Numbered from the stretch's first letter, positions 19,486 to 30,262 are shown. The stretch is DNA of 38,075 nucleotides from Ignavibacteriota bacterium (GCA_003158475.1 PMJR01000089.1:8964-47038); one strand, 5' to 3'. Program-made: numbers and translations. Notes: a model not told the origin generated them from the letters alone.

Positions 19486-20400
19486 TTACTGTCTCGATGC
19501 AGAAATGAGTGTGAACGTGCCCCCGCGGTGAAAGGCGGATTCAATGGCGGCCGCCCCGCGCGCGAGCGGACGACCCGCAAAGCGGCGTGCAACCCCCCCC
19601 GCGAAGGATCCGTTCGCCGCCACCAGGGGGACCAGACTCCCGAGGATCCCGGCCCAGTTGTGCTCCGGTGACCGCTGGAATTCCGCCTGCACATCGAAAC
19701 CTCCGGCGTCGAGGAGCTTCCGGAGCCCGCCGGGAGTAAAATGGTAAAGGTGACGCGGCACTTCCAGGTGGTACCAGCGACCGCGGAACACCCGGGCCTG
19801 GAGGCTGTCGAAATTCGGTACGGCGATAATCAGTATCCCACCGGGTTTCAGGAGAGTCCGGATTCTCTCAAGAGCCTCCACGGGACGGGGAATGTGTTCC
19901 AGGACGTGCCAGAGGGTCACGACATCAAAGGAGTGGTCCGGGAAATGGGTATTCAGGAGATCCCCTTCCGTGATGTGAACCCCCTCCTCCTTCGTTCCGA
20001 ATTCTACCGCCTCCCGGCTGAACTCGACCCCCTGTGCGGAGAATCCCGCTTTCGAGGCCTCCCGCAGGAAGAACCCCGCACCGCATCCCACGTCGAGAAG
20101 TGTGCCGGACGACCGGAACCGGCGCACAATATTGAGCTTGTCCCGTTGGGGGGGCTGTATCCTCCTCCGGTAGTACCCCGGGTCATATCCGCCGATAGGA
20201 TAGTACGAAGCAGGATAGTATCGGCCCAGTGTCCGTTCAGGAGGCCGGGGGACCGTTTGAGCGATGCCGCAATCGGTACAACGAACGACAGAAAAGGACT
20301 CGTCGGTCGTCTTGAAATTGATATCCCTGGCCGGAAACAGGAACTCTCCGGCCGTGCCGCCGCAGATACCACATTCAAACGGTGTGCCCGGTGGATTCAT
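19486..20400 (-). CDS. Class I SAM-dependent methyltransferase with N-terminal zinc-ribbon-like CxxC motifs
   Basis: CGICGGTAGEFLFPARD...VVRCTDCGIAQTVPRP; LLDVGCGAGFFLREASKAG...FDVVTLWHVLEHIPRPVEALERIRTLLKPGGILIIAVPN. Confidence 0.9.
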   Translation of the reverse strand: MNPPGTPFECGICGGTAGEFLFPARDINFKTTDESFSVVRCTDCGIAQTVPRPPERTLGRYYPASYYPIGGYDPGYYRRRIQPPQRDKLNIVRRFRSSGTLLDVGCGAGFFLREASKAGFSAQGVEFSREAVEFGTKEEGVHITEGDLLNTHFPDHSFDVVTLWHVLEHIPRPVEALERIRTLLKPGGILIIAVPNFDSLQARVFRGRWYHLEVPRHLYHFTPGGLRKLLDAGGFDVQAEFQRSPEHNWAGILGSLVPLVAANGSFAGGVARRFAGRPLARGAAAIESAFHRGGTFTLISASRQ

Positions 20401-21718
20401 GCGCGCGCCTTCTCAGGTGAAGAAAATATATTACACTCGACATCAAAATGCCAACGACCCCGCTGAGTGAGAATGCCACCGCCGCGCCGAGTGCCCCCAG
20501 GCGCGGGATGAATATCGCGTTCCCTGCAATCAGAGCTGCTATTCCCGCGGCCGACATTATGGGGAACACCTCGGACCGGTTCCATGCGAACAGGGTCGCA
20601 TTCAGGGGATAGGCGGCCACGACACAGAGCAATCCGATGCACATCACCCGAATCATCGTCCCGGTGCCCACGAATTTCGGGCCGAAGACAATCGCGACTA
20701 CCAGATCTGCCGACAGGGCCAGGAGAAGGATGCCGAGGCCAAACAGGCTGACGATCAGGATAGAATGACGCTGCTTTTTCCGGATCATTTCGGGAGTAAT
20801 CGCCGAAGACAGTTCGGGCAGGAGAACCGTGAGATAGGAGTTCGTCACAATCACCACGATGGAGGCAATCTTCGACGCAGCACCGTACATCCCGAGCGCG
20901 CGGGCATCGGCGAGCCCCCCCACAAAGAAGAGGTCCATGCGCCCACCGACCAGGTTGAGGATATAATACAGAGAGAGCCATTTGTTGAAGGAGAGCATCC
21001 TGCGCCTGAGCTGAGTATCGGCTTTCCTGAAGGAGATCACGTTCCTGGGTGCACACAGGTAGCTGAGTACCACCAATCCGCCTCCGGTCGCGATCTCAAT
21101 CCACAGGGCGTCCCCCACCCGGAGCGAGCTGGACATGAAGGCATAAACAAACACGACAAGGACCACCACCTTCATGAGAGGCTGGGAGATTGACACCGCG
21201 GCAAGAGTGCGGAACTGCCTGTGCGACTGGAAAATCGGAGGAAAGAATGAAGCGATCATCCCGAAAGCGACAGCGATCAGCGAAAGGAGAAAGTACGAGT
21301 TGATACTACTGTCGACATGCGTAAAGACCATGCCTACGATCGGATTGAGGAACAAGACTGCCCCGACCAGCACAATCCCCGAAAGGACGAGTTTTGCCTT
21401 GAGAGCGACGCTCAGGACCGAGCGGAAACCATTCTCATCCCCCCGTGCGATCATTTCCGACCCGAACCTGACGATCGATCCTCCGATCCCGAGGTCTGAG
21501 AGTGCCACCATCATCGTGACAATGGAAATGATGAGCGTCAGGACCCCGTATTCGTCAACTCCCAGTGTCCTTGCATACAGTCCCGACGTCACAGCCCCGA
21601 GGAGTGCACTCATGGCCGAAGCCGCCCCAACCCAGAAAGTGTTCTCCACCGTCTGGGAATGCCACGCCTTCTGCATGAAGTTCCTGACCCGTCCGGTGAT
21701 GACGTTCCCGTCGGTCAT
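20375..21718 (-). CDS. Oligosaccharide flippase (Wzx/MATE-like polysaccharide biosynthesis protein)
   Basis: [88 protein letters not shown]..., about 12 hydrophobic segments. Confidence 0.88.
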   Translation of the reverse strand: MTDGNVITGRVRNFMQKAWHSQTVENTFWVGAASAMSALLGAVTSGLYARTLGVDEYGVLTLIISIVTMMVALSDLGIGGSIVRFGSEMIARGDENGFRSVLSVALKAKLVLSGIVLVGAVLFLNPIVGMVFTHVDSSINSYFLLSLIAVAFGMIASFFPPIFQSHRQFRTLAAVSISQPLMKVVVLVVFVYAFMSSSLRVGDALWIEIATGGGLVVLSYLCAPRNVISFRKADTQLRRRMLSFNKWLSLYYILNLVGGRMDLFFVGGLADARALGMYGAASKIASIVVIVTNSYLTVLLPELSSAITPEMIRKKQRHSILIVSLFGLGILLLALSADLVVAIVFGPKFVGTGTMIRVMCIGLLCVVAAYPLNATLFAWNRSEVFPIMSAAGIAALIAGNAIFIPRLGALGAAVAFSLSGVVGILMSSVIYFLHLRRRAHESTGHTV

Positions 21719-22956
21719 GGCCTTGTGCCGATATTCAGGCTTGAAAGCATCAATTCCGTAAGCGCGCGCCACGAATGCCTCCGGGCCATTTCGCGCCGGC
21801 GGTCCTGTATCTCCCCCGCCGGTTCCGCCAGGGATTCCCTGACGGCCGAAGCAAATTCCTCCTTCCCCTGCGCCAGCCGCAGGAGTCCGTCGTTTCTGAA
21901 AGTGAGGAGTTCGTGCATCGGGGTTGAGACGACGGGCTTGCCGAGGGCAAAGTACTCGAACACCTTGACGGGGTTTGTTGTCTGGGAAACCTTCCCTGCA
22001 AGGAAAGGAATCAGGCAGACATCGAAAGCGCTTATGTACCGCGGCATTTCCCCGTACTCCCTCCTGCCGATCCAGCGAAGGTTCGGTATCGTTCGAAGGT
22101 GAGCATTCCGGAACTCGAAATCGAGCGGTCCCACCATGATGAAAGAGACATCAGGCATCGTACGCGCGAGATGGCCGATGAGATCGAAGTCGAACCAGGC
22201 CCGCAACACCCCGACGTACCCCGCGATGGGGTGGCTCGCCTCCTGTATGTCAGCCGGGACCCCCCCCCCTGCAGCACAATCCTCGAACCAGTCAAGGTCG
22301 ACCCCGTTCGGAACGCGGACAATGGGACGCCCGGGAGCGATTGCGCGAAGCCTTTCTTCGAGTTTTTCAGCGGTAACGAATGTCGTCCCGGCGATATCCA
22401 GGAGGCGACGTTCGTATCCTCCGAACCTCTCGACTGAAGCGGCCCCCGAAAACAGGGTGATCTCATCCAGGCAATCATAGGCGATTGTCGTGAAATCCCC
22501 GCGCTGCAGAACAAGCCCCCAGAAGGGATTCTGCACGATGGCGATCGATTCCTCATCCTGGCCGATGAAACGGAGCACCCGACGTTTGAGAGCCTGCCGG
22601 AATATGGCAGCGTTCACATTCTCCAGCGGAGCGGAGTCCACGCGGTTCGATGGATACACCATCGGCATGGGGACAATTGAAAGCCCGGTTTCCCCGGGAC
22701 TTTGTCCCCTTCGGCGACGCGGCGCGGAAGCACTTCCGGGGATGAGGAATGAGAAGATCCCGAGGGCCTGGTACACGATCGAATACAGCACCAACCGCAG
22801 CAGCCCCTTCTTCCGGCCATGGAGATACTCGGTCAATCCGCACGGCTCAATGAACGTCACGCGGATTCCTCGCTGGACGAACTGGTCGGCAAGCTTCTGC
22901 GGGCGCTGATGAAGAAACGAATACGGGATCGGGGAGAAAAGATAAACGTGCGTCAA
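21715..22956 (-). CDS. Glycosyltransferase family 1/4-like
   Basis: [38 protein letters not shown]...[12 protein letters not shown]...[39 protein letters not shown]. Confidence 0.88.
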   Translation of the reverse strand: MTHVYLFSPIPYSFLHQRPQKLADQFVQRGIRVTFIEPCGLTEYLHGRKKGLLRLVLYSIVYQALGIFSFLIPGSASAPRRRRGQSPGETGLSIVPMPMVYPSNRVDSAPLENVNAAIFRQALKRRVLRFIGQDEESIAIVQNPFWGLVLQRGDFTTIAYDCLDEITLFSGAASVERFGGYERRLLDIAGTTFVTAEKLEERLRAIAPGRPIVRVPNGVDLDWFEDCAAGGGVPADIQEASHPIAGYVGVLRAWFDFDLIGHLARTMPDVSFIMVGPLDFEFRNAHLRTIPNLRWIGRREYGEMPRYISAFDVCLIPFLAGKVSQTTNPVKVFEYFALGKPVVSTPMHELLTFRNDGLLRLAQGKEEFASAVRESLAEPAGEIQDRRREMARRHSWRALTELMLSSLNIGTRP

Positions 22957-24092
22957 CGGTTCACACGGAGATATGTTCGCAGAGCCCGGACAATGCGGCT
23001 GCTGGATTTTCCGTCGCCGTAGGGATTATGGGCCCTGCTCATTGTGAGATACGCGTGCCGGTTCGTCAACAGGCGTTCGATCTCGTTCACGATCTTGCGT
23101 GAGGAAGTGCCGACGAGGCGGACCGTCCCCGCCTTCACCGCTTCGGGGCGTTCAGTATGATCACGCATCACGAGCACAGGTTTGCCCAGCGACGGGGCCT
23201 CTTCCTGCACGCCACCGGAGTCTGTGAGGATCAGCGTGCACACATCCATAAGAAAAACAAACGGGAGATATGGCTGGGGAGCCAGAAGATGTACGTTGGA
23301 AAGACGGCCGAGAATGGATCGCACGGGCTTCTGGACGTTTGGATTCAAGTGTACCGGGTACACGATTTCCACCTCTGGATGCCTCCGGGCGACTGTCCGT
23401 ATTGCACGGCAGATGCTCAGGAAACCCTCACCGAAGTTCTCCCGTCGGTGTCCCGTTACGAGTATCATCCGTTTTGAGAAATCGAGATCGGGGAATGATC
23501 GTTCGAAGTGTTTCGTGGATCGCGTGACAGTGGAACGGACATGAAACAGGGCGTCGATAACGGTGTTCCCGGTGACACGAATTCTTCCGGGGACGATCCC
23601 TTCGCGGAGCAGGTTTTTGCGGGCCTGCTGCGTTGGTGCAAAATGCAGGTCAGACAGATGGGTGGCAATCACGCGGTTCGTCTCTTCCGGGAACGGACTT
23701 CGTTTGTTCCACGTGCGGAGCCCGGCTTCGACGTGCCCTACGGGGACGCCGGCATAGAACGCTGCCAACGCGGCAGCCATCACCGTGGTGGTGTCACCCT
23801 GGAGAAGGATCATGTCCGGGCGCTCCCGGCTGAGCACTTCTTTCATGCCGAGAAGGACCCTCGATGTTATGCCTTCCAGAGACTGCCCCTTGTGCATGAC
23901 ATCGAGGTCATAGTGCGTCCGGATCCTGAATATCGCCAGGACCTGGTCGAGCATCTCCCTGTGCTGCGCCGTCACGCACACCCGCGTGACAAAGTCCTTC
24001 GGGTGTTTGAGCAGCTCGTGGATGACAGGCGCAAGTTTTATGGCTTCCGGACGAGTCCCGAAGACCACGAGTATTTTCTTCCGGGAACTCAC
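22953..24092 (-). CDS. wecB: UDP-N-acetylglucosamine 2-epimerase (non-hydrolysing)
   Basis: [26 protein letters not shown]...[15 protein letters not shown]...[23 protein letters not shown]...[29 protein letters not shown]. Confidence 0.95.
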   Translation of the reverse strand: MSSRKKILVVFGTRPEAIKLAPVIHELLKHPKDFVTRVCVTAQHREMLDQVLAIFRIRTHYDLDVMHKGQSLEGITSRVLLGMKEVLSRERPDMILLQGDTTTVMAAALAAFYAGVPVGHVEAGLRTWNKRSPFPEETNRVIATHLSDLHFAPTQQARKNLLREGIVPGRIRVTGNTVIDALFHVRSTVTRSTKHFERSFPDLDFSKRMILVTGHRRENFGEGFLSICRAIRTVARRHPEVEIVYPVHLNPNVQKPVRSILGRLSNVHLLAPQPYLPFVFLMDVCTLILTDSGGVQEEAPSLGKPVLVMRDHTERPEAVKAGTVRLVGTSSRKIVNEIERLLTNRHAYLTMSRAHNPYGDGKSSSRIVRALRTYLRVNR

Positions 24093-25426
24093 CTGTTTGC
24101 CCGTGGTGCGGTTGACTGGGCGTTGCCTGGATCTCTTTTCCGGAGTTTTACCTGCCGGATGCGCCGCTGGCTTTTCTTCATCACGGTAAACGACAGATTG
24201 TCGTGCGTGATCTCTTCCCCGATCTCAGGAATCCTCCCGGTGAGTTTCTGGAGGAGGCCGCCTATCGTTTCGTAATCGTCCGCGGGTGGAATCTCCGCTA
24301 CGAACCTTTCGTTGAATTCCTTGACGGGCATCCGTGCGTTCACGAGGAATGTCCCGTCCGACGCCTGCTCGACATCCTTCAGGTCTTCGTCATATTCGTC
24401 ATGGATCTCCCCCACTATCTCTTCAAGAATGTCCTCCATGGTGATGATTCCGGAGGTCCCGCCGAATTCGTCAATCACGATGGCGATGTGGATCTTCCGC
24501 TGCTGTAGCTCCCGCATGAGCTGGCTGATCTTCTTGGTCTCCGGGACAAAGTAGGCGGGGCGGATCACATCCTGCAGGATGATCAGATCCCTGTATTCCA
24601 ATAGCCCGAGAAGGTCCTTGGTGTAGACGACCCCGAGAATATTGTCAATTGTCCCGCGGTAGACCGGCATCCGGGAGTACCCCTCCTCGAGGACCGTCTT
24701 GATGATCCGTTCGCGGGACATGTCCATGCTCAGCGCTACGACGTCCGGCCGCGGGATCATTACTTCTTTTGCCGTGGTATCGGTGAACTCAAAAATGCTG
24801 CCGATCAGTTCCTGTTCCGTCTTGTCGATGACGCCCCTCCGGGTTCCTTCCTCGAGGATCAGTTTGAATTCCTCTTCGGAGATGCCGGAATCTGCGTGTG
24901 TCTGACGGGTGTTGAATGGAACGAGGAGGAGGTTGCTTGCCCCGGTCAAAATCATTGCAGGATACCGGAATGCCTTCTCAACTACATGCATCGCGGGGGC
25001 TACCCGGAGGGCGACGCGCTCGACGGACCTGAGTGCAAGCGACTTTGGAACGAGTTCCCCGAATACCACCACAAGGAAGCCGAGTGATACGACGATGATA
25101 CCCAGCGACAGCCATCCGCTGGAATTTCTGACCCAGGAAATGCTGAATTCGGACAGGGATGGGACGAGATATTGCCAGCCAAGGATGGCTCCCAGGCCGG
25201 ATGCGAGAACGAGGGAAAACACGACGCCGATATGAACCGTGGCAAGAAACCGTTCCGGGGCCTCCTGGAACCCCAGGACGAGATGCGCCCTCCGTTCCCC
25301 CTCTTCAGCAAGGGCACGCATCCGGCTCCTCCGGGAGGAAAGGACCGCAACTTCGCTGGCGGAAAAGAACCCCACAATTGCGATCAGGAGGAGAACGCCC
25401 AAAATCTCGATCCAGAGGGTATCCAT
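24089..25426 (-). CDS. Hemolysin-family / CNNM-CorC transporter (DUF21, CBS pair, CorC_HlyC domains)
   Basis: [36 protein letters not shown]...[58 protein letters not shown]...[31 protein letters not shown]. Confidence 0.94.
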   Translation of the reverse strand: MDTLWIEILGVLLLIAIVGFFSASEVAVLSSRRSRMRALAEEGERRAHLVLGFQEAPERFLATVHIGVVFSLVLASGLGAILGWQYLVPSLSEFSISWVRNSSGWLSLGIIVVSLGFLVVVFGELVPKSLALRSVERVALRVAPAMHVVEKAFRYPAMILTGASNLLLVPFNTRQTHADSGISEEEFKLILEEGTRRGVIDKTEQELIGSIFEFTDTTAKEVMIPRPDVVALSMDMSRERIIKTVLEEGYSRMPVYRGTIDNILGVVYTKDLLGLLEYRDLIILQDVIRPAYFVPETKKISQLMRELQQRKIHIAIVIDEFGGTSGIITMEDILEEIVGEIHDEYDEDLKDVEQASDGTFLVNARMPVKEFNERFVAEIPPADDYETIGGLLQKLTGRIPEIGEEITHDNLSFTVMKKSQRRIRQVKLRKRDPGNAQSTAPRANR

Positions 25427-25500
25427 CAGGCCCGCTTTGGGGAGAGAACGCTGTTATTCGCTGTAATCAAGCTATTTCCACATTGATTTCCAAATACACC

Positions 25501-25522
25501 GCGGGCGGCCAGAGCCGCCCGC
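25501..25522. terminator. GC-rich perfect hairpin GCGGGCGGC-CAGA-GCCGCCCGC downstream of nuoI
   Basis: 9-bp stem between nuoI and the CNNM gene; no clear U-tract, so terminator function is uncertain. Confidence 0.35.
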
Positions 25523-25551
25523 AAATGTCCAAAACAGCTATTCCGGTGCTG

Positions 25552-26100
25552 CTATCTCGCCTGGCGGAGGAATTCGAGGCGTGTCTTCAAGCGGTCGGTG
25601 GACATCAGCAGCTTTTCCTTTCCGAACACCGCATCCTCTGTGTTCCGAAAGACGAGTTCATATTCATCGCTCATGATGATGGCTTCTTCCGGACAGGCCT
25701 CCTCGCAGAAGCCGCAGAAAATGCAGCGCAGCATGTTGATCTCAAACTTTATCGGATACCTCTCCTTCGGAAGGTCGGTCTCGGAGGCCTGCACTTCGAT
25801 TGCGAGGGCGGGACAGACTCGCGCGCACAATCCGCAGGCAACACACCGTTCGACACCGTCTTCTTCCACGAGGACGGGGCGTCCACGAAACGAGGCCGGA
25901 GGATTCCAGCGTTCCTCGGGGTACTGTCTCGTGAACTTAGGACGGAAGACCTGTCTGAGCGTGAGAACAAGTCCCTTGACGATCTCCAGGATATAGATCC
26001 TCTGCAGAAACGTGAGATCCTTTCTGCGGATCTGCTTCGCTGTCTCGACATTCGTAATCGGCATTCGGTCCTGTTCTCCTTCAAAGCGACGCTGCCACAC
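25552..26100 (-). CDS. nuoI: NADH-quinone oxidoreductase subunit I
   Basis: Two 4Fe-4S motifs: [18 protein letters not shown] and [18 protein letters not shown]. Confidence 0.93.
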   Translation of the reverse strand: MWQRRFEGEQDRMPITNVETAKQIRRKDLTFLQRIYILEIVKGLVLTLRQVFRPKFTRQYPEERWNPPASFRGRPVLVEEDGVERCVACGLCARVCPALAIEVQASETDLPKERYPIKFEINMLRCIFCGFCEEACPEEAIIMSDEYELVFRNTEDAVFGKEKLLMSTDRLKTRLEFLRQAR

Positions 26101-27120
26101 TCACTGCAGGATGAGGAGCCATGCGCCTGTCACAGCAATATTCAGCAGCGACAGGGGCAGCATAACCTTCCAGCCCAAATTCATCAGCTGGTCGTACCTG
26201 AACCGCGGTATCGTCCAGCGTATCCACATATAGAATACCAGCATGCATCCCACCTTGATGACGAATGCTGCGACCTGGATCAGGCTGACTGCCAGGGGAG
26301 AAAGGCCCACGTGGGAAAGGAAAGGCACCTGCCAGCCGCCGAAGAAGAGCGTTACGATGAGGGCACTCGACGTAATCATGTTTGCATATTCGGCAAGGAA
26401 AAACGTACCAAATTTCATTCCGCTGTATTCTGTGTGATAGCCTCCCACCAGTTCCGGTTCTGCCTCGGGAAGATCGAACGGCAGCCGGTTTGTCTCGGCA
26501 AAGGACGCGACCACGAATGTAATAAACCCGATCGGCATCCGCCAGAAATTCCAGAACAACCCGTCCTGCAGCTCCACGATCCGGTCAAGGCGGAGCGTGC
26601 CGGCCACCATGATGACTGCGACTACCGAGAGACCCATGGAGAGCTCATAGCTTATCATCTGGGCGGAGGACCGGAGTCCGCCGAGCAGCGAGTACTTGTT
26701 GTTTGACGCCCAGCCGCTCAGCGTGACGCCGTATACCCCCATCGACGTCATGGCGAGGATATAGAGAACGCCAATGTTGACATCGGCGATCATGAGCTTG
26801 ACGTCCTGTCCGAAGAGCGTGATCCGGTCCCCGAACGGAATTACAGCAAAGGTGGCCAATGCCACCGTGATGGAGACGATCGGTGCCAGCGTATGGATCG
26901 CCTTGTTCGCATGAAACGGCACGATGTCTTCTTTTATGAAGAGCTTCAGGACATCTGCCGGGGCCTGGAGGAGCCCCCAGGGGCCAACCCTGTTCGGTCC
27001 GATCCGGTTCTGGATAAATGCACTGATCCGCCGCTCCGCATATACGAGGTTGGCGACGGTCGTGAGTATGATCAGCAGGACCAGGACGATCTTAACGGCG
27101 GCTATGACGATGAATTCCAT
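26101..27120 (-). CDS. nuoH: NADH-quinone oxidoreductase subunit H
   Basis: YAERRISAFIQNRIGPNRVGPWGLLQAPADVLKLFIKEDIVP...FAETNRLPFDLPEAEPELVGGYHTEYSGMKFGTFFLAEYANM. Confidence 0.96.
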   Translation of the reverse strand: MEFIVIAAVKIVLVLLIILTTVANLVYAERRISAFIQNRIGPNRVGPWGLLQAPADVLKLFIKEDIVPFHANKAIHTLAPIVSITVALATFAVIPFGDRITLFGQDVKLMIADVNIGVLYILAMTSMGVYGVTLSGWASNNKYSLLGGLRSSAQMISYELSMGLSVVAVIMVAGTLRLDRIVELQDGLFWNFWRMPIGFITFVVASFAETNRLPFDLPEAEPELVGGYHTEYSGMKFGTFFLAEYANMITSSALIVTLFFGGWQVPFLSHVGLSPLAVSLIQVAAFVIKVGCMLVFYMWIRWTIPRFRYDQLMNLGWKVMLPLSLLNIAVTGAWLLILQ

Positions 27121-27138
27121 TGAACTCTCTTCCGGATC

Positions 27139-28824
27139 TCAGGCGGGCAGGGGGACCCGCAAATCCCTGCTCGTTTTCAGCAATGTTCCCCTGTTGCCGA
27201 GCTTTCGATAGGACATCCCATTGAATGCATCGACGTGCGACGCGATTTCGCCGAACACATCCTCGGAGGTCTGATATTTGAACTTGGCTCCCATGAGGAC
27301 TGCAATCCCCGCGATGATGCGCCACGGCGGACGTGCGTCGCGTTTGGGTCCCTTTGCCCACCTGTCGAATTGGGAGCCGAGCTTGTCGAGGCGGCTCATC
27401 GCAAAGCCGTCAAGGGAACGCTCCTGTTCAAGCGTTGCCACAGAAGGCCGAATGCGCTGCACACGCCCTTGGAGGTTGGTGAACGTGCCGTTTTTTTCGG
27501 CGTAGGTAGAAGACGGGAGCACGATGTCCGCCAGACGTGTCGTTTCGTTCTCAACGGAGGCCAGGACCACGAGGAACTCAAGGCGAATGAGGCTCTGCGC
27601 CACTTCGGGATCAATGGCAATATTGTCATCCGCAAGGAACAGTGCTTTTATCGATCCGTCCTTGATGCCGCGAATAATCCCTTCGGTGTTCGCGCCGTGT
27701 TCTCCGGGTTGGAGACCCACCTCCAGCGCACCCCGCGAGTTGGGAGTCCTGTCGGCGCTGATGAGGAGCTTGTCCTCGTTTCCGGGCGTGGTGTGGCGTT
27801 TGAAATCCAGGTGGCGGGTCTGAAGAACCTCCCGCGCGAATTTCTGGAGGGCGTAGTTGTCCTCGTTCGTGTCGAACGCAGATCCCAGGACCGCGACCTC
27901 CCCTTTCCGGAAAGACTTGAGCTCGGAGGCGACCCTGACCACGGCTTCGTCCCACCCCACTTCGACGACTCCTCCCTCTTTCCTCATGAGGGGACCCCTG
28001 ATGCGCGCGTCCGAGTTCACCTGGCGCAGCGTCTCCAGGCGTCCCCAATCGCACATCCAGTACTGGTTCACTTCGGCATTGTACCGGGGGGTCTGCCGGA
28101 GTATTTCGTTGTTCCTCACCCATGTGTTCATATTGCAGCCACGCGCACATCCCGGGCAGACCGTCTCCGTCGCGGACATTTCCCAGACGCGGGCCTTGAA
28201 CCGAAATTCACGGCTCGTCAATGCTCCCACCGGACAGATATCGATGACGTTCATCGAATAGGGGTTATCGAGTTTCTCCCCCGGAAATGTCGTGAGTTCC
28301 ACATGATCGCCCCGCCGGGTAAAGGTAAGCTGGGGCTTCCCGGCGATCTCGTCGCAGAACCGAACACAGCGGGAACACATGATGCACCGTTCGTTATCCA
28401 GCATGACATGCGGACCCAGTTCAACGCGCTTGGGCTTGTGGACCTTCTCTTCTTCAAACCGACTGTAGCCGATGCTATGCGTATAGGCGTAGTCCTGAAG
28501 CTTGCATTCGCCCGCTTCGTCGCAGATGGGACAATCGAGGGGGTGGTTGATGAGCAGGAATTCCATGACCGCCTGTCGGGCCTTTACGACGCGCGGATTG
28601 GCCGTGTGAACGATCATTCCGTTCGTCACCTGCGTCGAACAGGCGATGACGAGTTTGGGCATCTTCTCCACTTCGACAAGACACATCCGGCAGTTGCCGG
28701 CCACGGAGAGATTCGGATGCCAGCAGAAGTGAGGGATGTCGATGCCGTTGTTCCGGGCCGCCTGAATAATCGTCAGGTTGTTTTCGACCTCGAAAGCTTT
28801 TCCGTCTATGGTTATTGTCGCCAT
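27139..28824 (-). CDS. nuoG: NADH-quinone oxidoreductase subunit G (compact form)
   Basis: MATITIDGKAFEVENNLTIIQAARNNGIDIPHFCWHPNLSVAGNCRMCLVEVEKMPKLVIACSTQVTNGM...HPLDCPICDEAGECKLQDYAY...CIMCSRCVRFCDEIAGKPQL...; molybdopterin-oxidoreductase-like C-terminal region. Confidence 0.94.
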   Translation of the reverse strand: MATITIDGKAFEVENNLTIIQAARNNGIDIPHFCWHPNLSVAGNCRMCLVEVEKMPKLVIACSTQVTNGMIVHTANPRVVKARQAVMEFLLINHPLDCPICDEAGECKLQDYAYTHSIGYSRFEEEKVHKPKRVELGPHVMLDNERCIMCSRCVRFCDEIAGKPQLTFTRRGDHVELTTFPGEKLDNPYSMNVIDICPVGALTSREFRFKARVWEMSATETVCPGCARGCNMNTWVRNNEILRQTPRYNAEVNQYWMCDWGRLETLRQVNSDARIRGPLMRKEGGVVEVGWDEAVVRVASELKSFRKGEVAVLGSAFDTNEDNYALQKFAREVLQTRHLDFKRHTTPGNEDKLLISADRTPNSRGALEVGLQPGEHGANTEGIIRGIKDGSIKALFLADDNIAIDPEVAQSLIRLEFLVVLASVENETTRLADIVLPSSTYAEKNGTFTNLQGRVQRIRPSVATLEQERSLDGFAMSRLDKLGSQFDRWAKGPKRDARPPWRIIAGIAVLMGAKFKYQTSEDVFGEIASHVDAFNGMSYRKLGNRGTLLKTSRDLRVPLPA

Positions 28825-28837
28825 TCCACTCCCCTGT

Positions 28838-30262
28838 TCACGCTTCTGCAGATTCCCGGACATACCGATGGTGGAATTTCTTCAACTTCACGACGAGTTC
28901 CTCAATTTCATCCTTGGGCGGGAGGAATGTCGTCCTGAAATGGAACGTCCCCGGGTACTGACCGAACCCGCTTCCTGGCACGACGCAAATGCCGGTTTCC
29001 TCAAGGAGCGCGAGGCAATAGTCGGAGTCCCGCTGATCCGTGTGCGTGGCCCGCTGCGCGGCCGACATGGATTCCGTTTCCAACCTCTCAGGAAGCTCAA
29101 AGCGCACGAACGCATACATGGCGCCCCGGGGGATATCCACAGACATTCCTTCGATTGCATTGATACCCCGGCCGAGGATTTCGGCCTTCGCTTTCAGATC
29201 CGAGAGGACCCGCTCCCGCTCGCCGGCATATATCCCGTAGCTTTCCTCGCCCGGTGTGGGAGGCGCCACCATCATGTAAATTGAAATCTGGCCGACGATA
29301 TTGGCGCAAAGGCTGATCGACTGCAACTTGACAAACTCCGCGAGCACGTCGTCAGCGATGTTCCGGAGCTCGAGATACCCTCCACGGTGTCCGCATTCCC
29401 CTAGAAAGCCCTTGGAGACGGAATGCAGGCTGAAAAGCGACACTTCCCGCTCCTGCGTCTCCCACATGACTTCCGCGAATGAGTGAAATCTGAGCGATGG
29501 ATCGTAGACATTTTCCTGGTATACTTCGTCGGCGATGATTGAAAGATTGTATTTCTTTGCAAAACGGACGACCATCCTGATGTTCTCTGCTGAGAGCACG
29601 GCGCCGGTCGGATTCCCGGGGTTGATGACGACGATGCCGACGGGGTTTACCCCGGTCGCCTTCGCCTTCGCCAGGCTTTCGGTCAGGATCCCCTCGTTCA
29701 ACTCCCATCCCGCTTGCTCATCGAGATAGTATCCGATTTGTTTGCCTCCGTACAGTGAAAGTGAGGCGCTGTAAAGAGGGTACTGCGGAATCGGGATCAT
29801 GAACCCGTCGGCTGGGGTTCGAAGAAGCGCTGTCAGGACTGCCTGCGCCCCCTTGCTCGCCCCGTCCGTAAGAATCACGTGATCCTTGTCTGCAGGAATT
29901 CCGTCACGACGGGTGATGAAGTCCGCGACCGCCTGTCGCACAAACGGGATCCCCGGACTCTGACTGTAGGCGCCCGTGCCGTGCGGGTGTTTCTGAAGGA
30001 TTGAAGTGGCACGGGCGACAATATCCCGTGGATACAGTTTCAACGTTTCCGGATGGTTCAAAAGTTCAGGGTACTCTACGAGACTCAGGATCTGACGGAG
30101 AAAAGAAAGCGGCCTCTGCTTCAGGGCCTGAGGGTTGCCGATGTTGCAGTAGATAATCTTCCGCCCCTGTTCTTCAAGCTGCTGGGCACGGAGGACGATC
30201 GGGCCCCGCACAGCATATTCAGCGGTTAATAATCGCGGATTCAAAGCGTCCTTGGATACCAT
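28838..30262 (-). CDS. Pyridoxal-phosphate aminotransferase, alanine aminotransferase-like (class I/II)
   Basis: NIGNPQALKQRPLSFLRQILSLVEYPELL...VVINPGNPTGAVLSAENIRMVVRFAKKYNLSIIADEVYQENVY...SLHSVSKGFLGECGHRGGYLEL. Confidence 0.92.
   Translation of the reverse strand: MVSKDALNPRLLTAEYAVRGPIVLRAQQLEEQGRKIIYCNIGNPQALKQRPLSFLRQILSLVEYPELLNHPETLKLYPRDIVARATSILQKHPHGTGAYSQSPGIPFVRQAVADFITRRDGIPADKDHVILTDGASKGAQAVLTALLRTPADGFMIPIPQYPLYSASLSLYGGKQIGYYLDEQAGWELNEGILTESLAKAKATGVNPVGIVVINPGNPTGAVLSAENIRMVVRFAKKYNLSIIADEVYQENVYDPSLRFHSFAEVMWETQEREVSLFSLHSVSKGFLGECGHRGGYLELRNIADDVLAEFVKLQSISLCANIVGQISIYMMVAPPTPGEESYGIYAGERERVLSDLKAKAEILGRGINAIEGMSVDIPRGAMYAFVRFELPERLETESMSAAQRATHTDQRDSDYCLALLEETGICVVPGSGFGQYPGTFHFRTTFLPPKDEIEELVVKLKKFHHRYVRESAEA

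Noticed and set aside
25159-26706. 515-aa plus-strand ORF
   Set aside because: Antisense across the CNNM gene, nuoI and nuoH; low-complexity charged translation with no motif.
27235-28938. 567-aa plus-strand ORF
   Set aside because: Antisense to nuoG, which has clear Fe-S motifs; a shadow ORF typical of GC-rich coding DNA.
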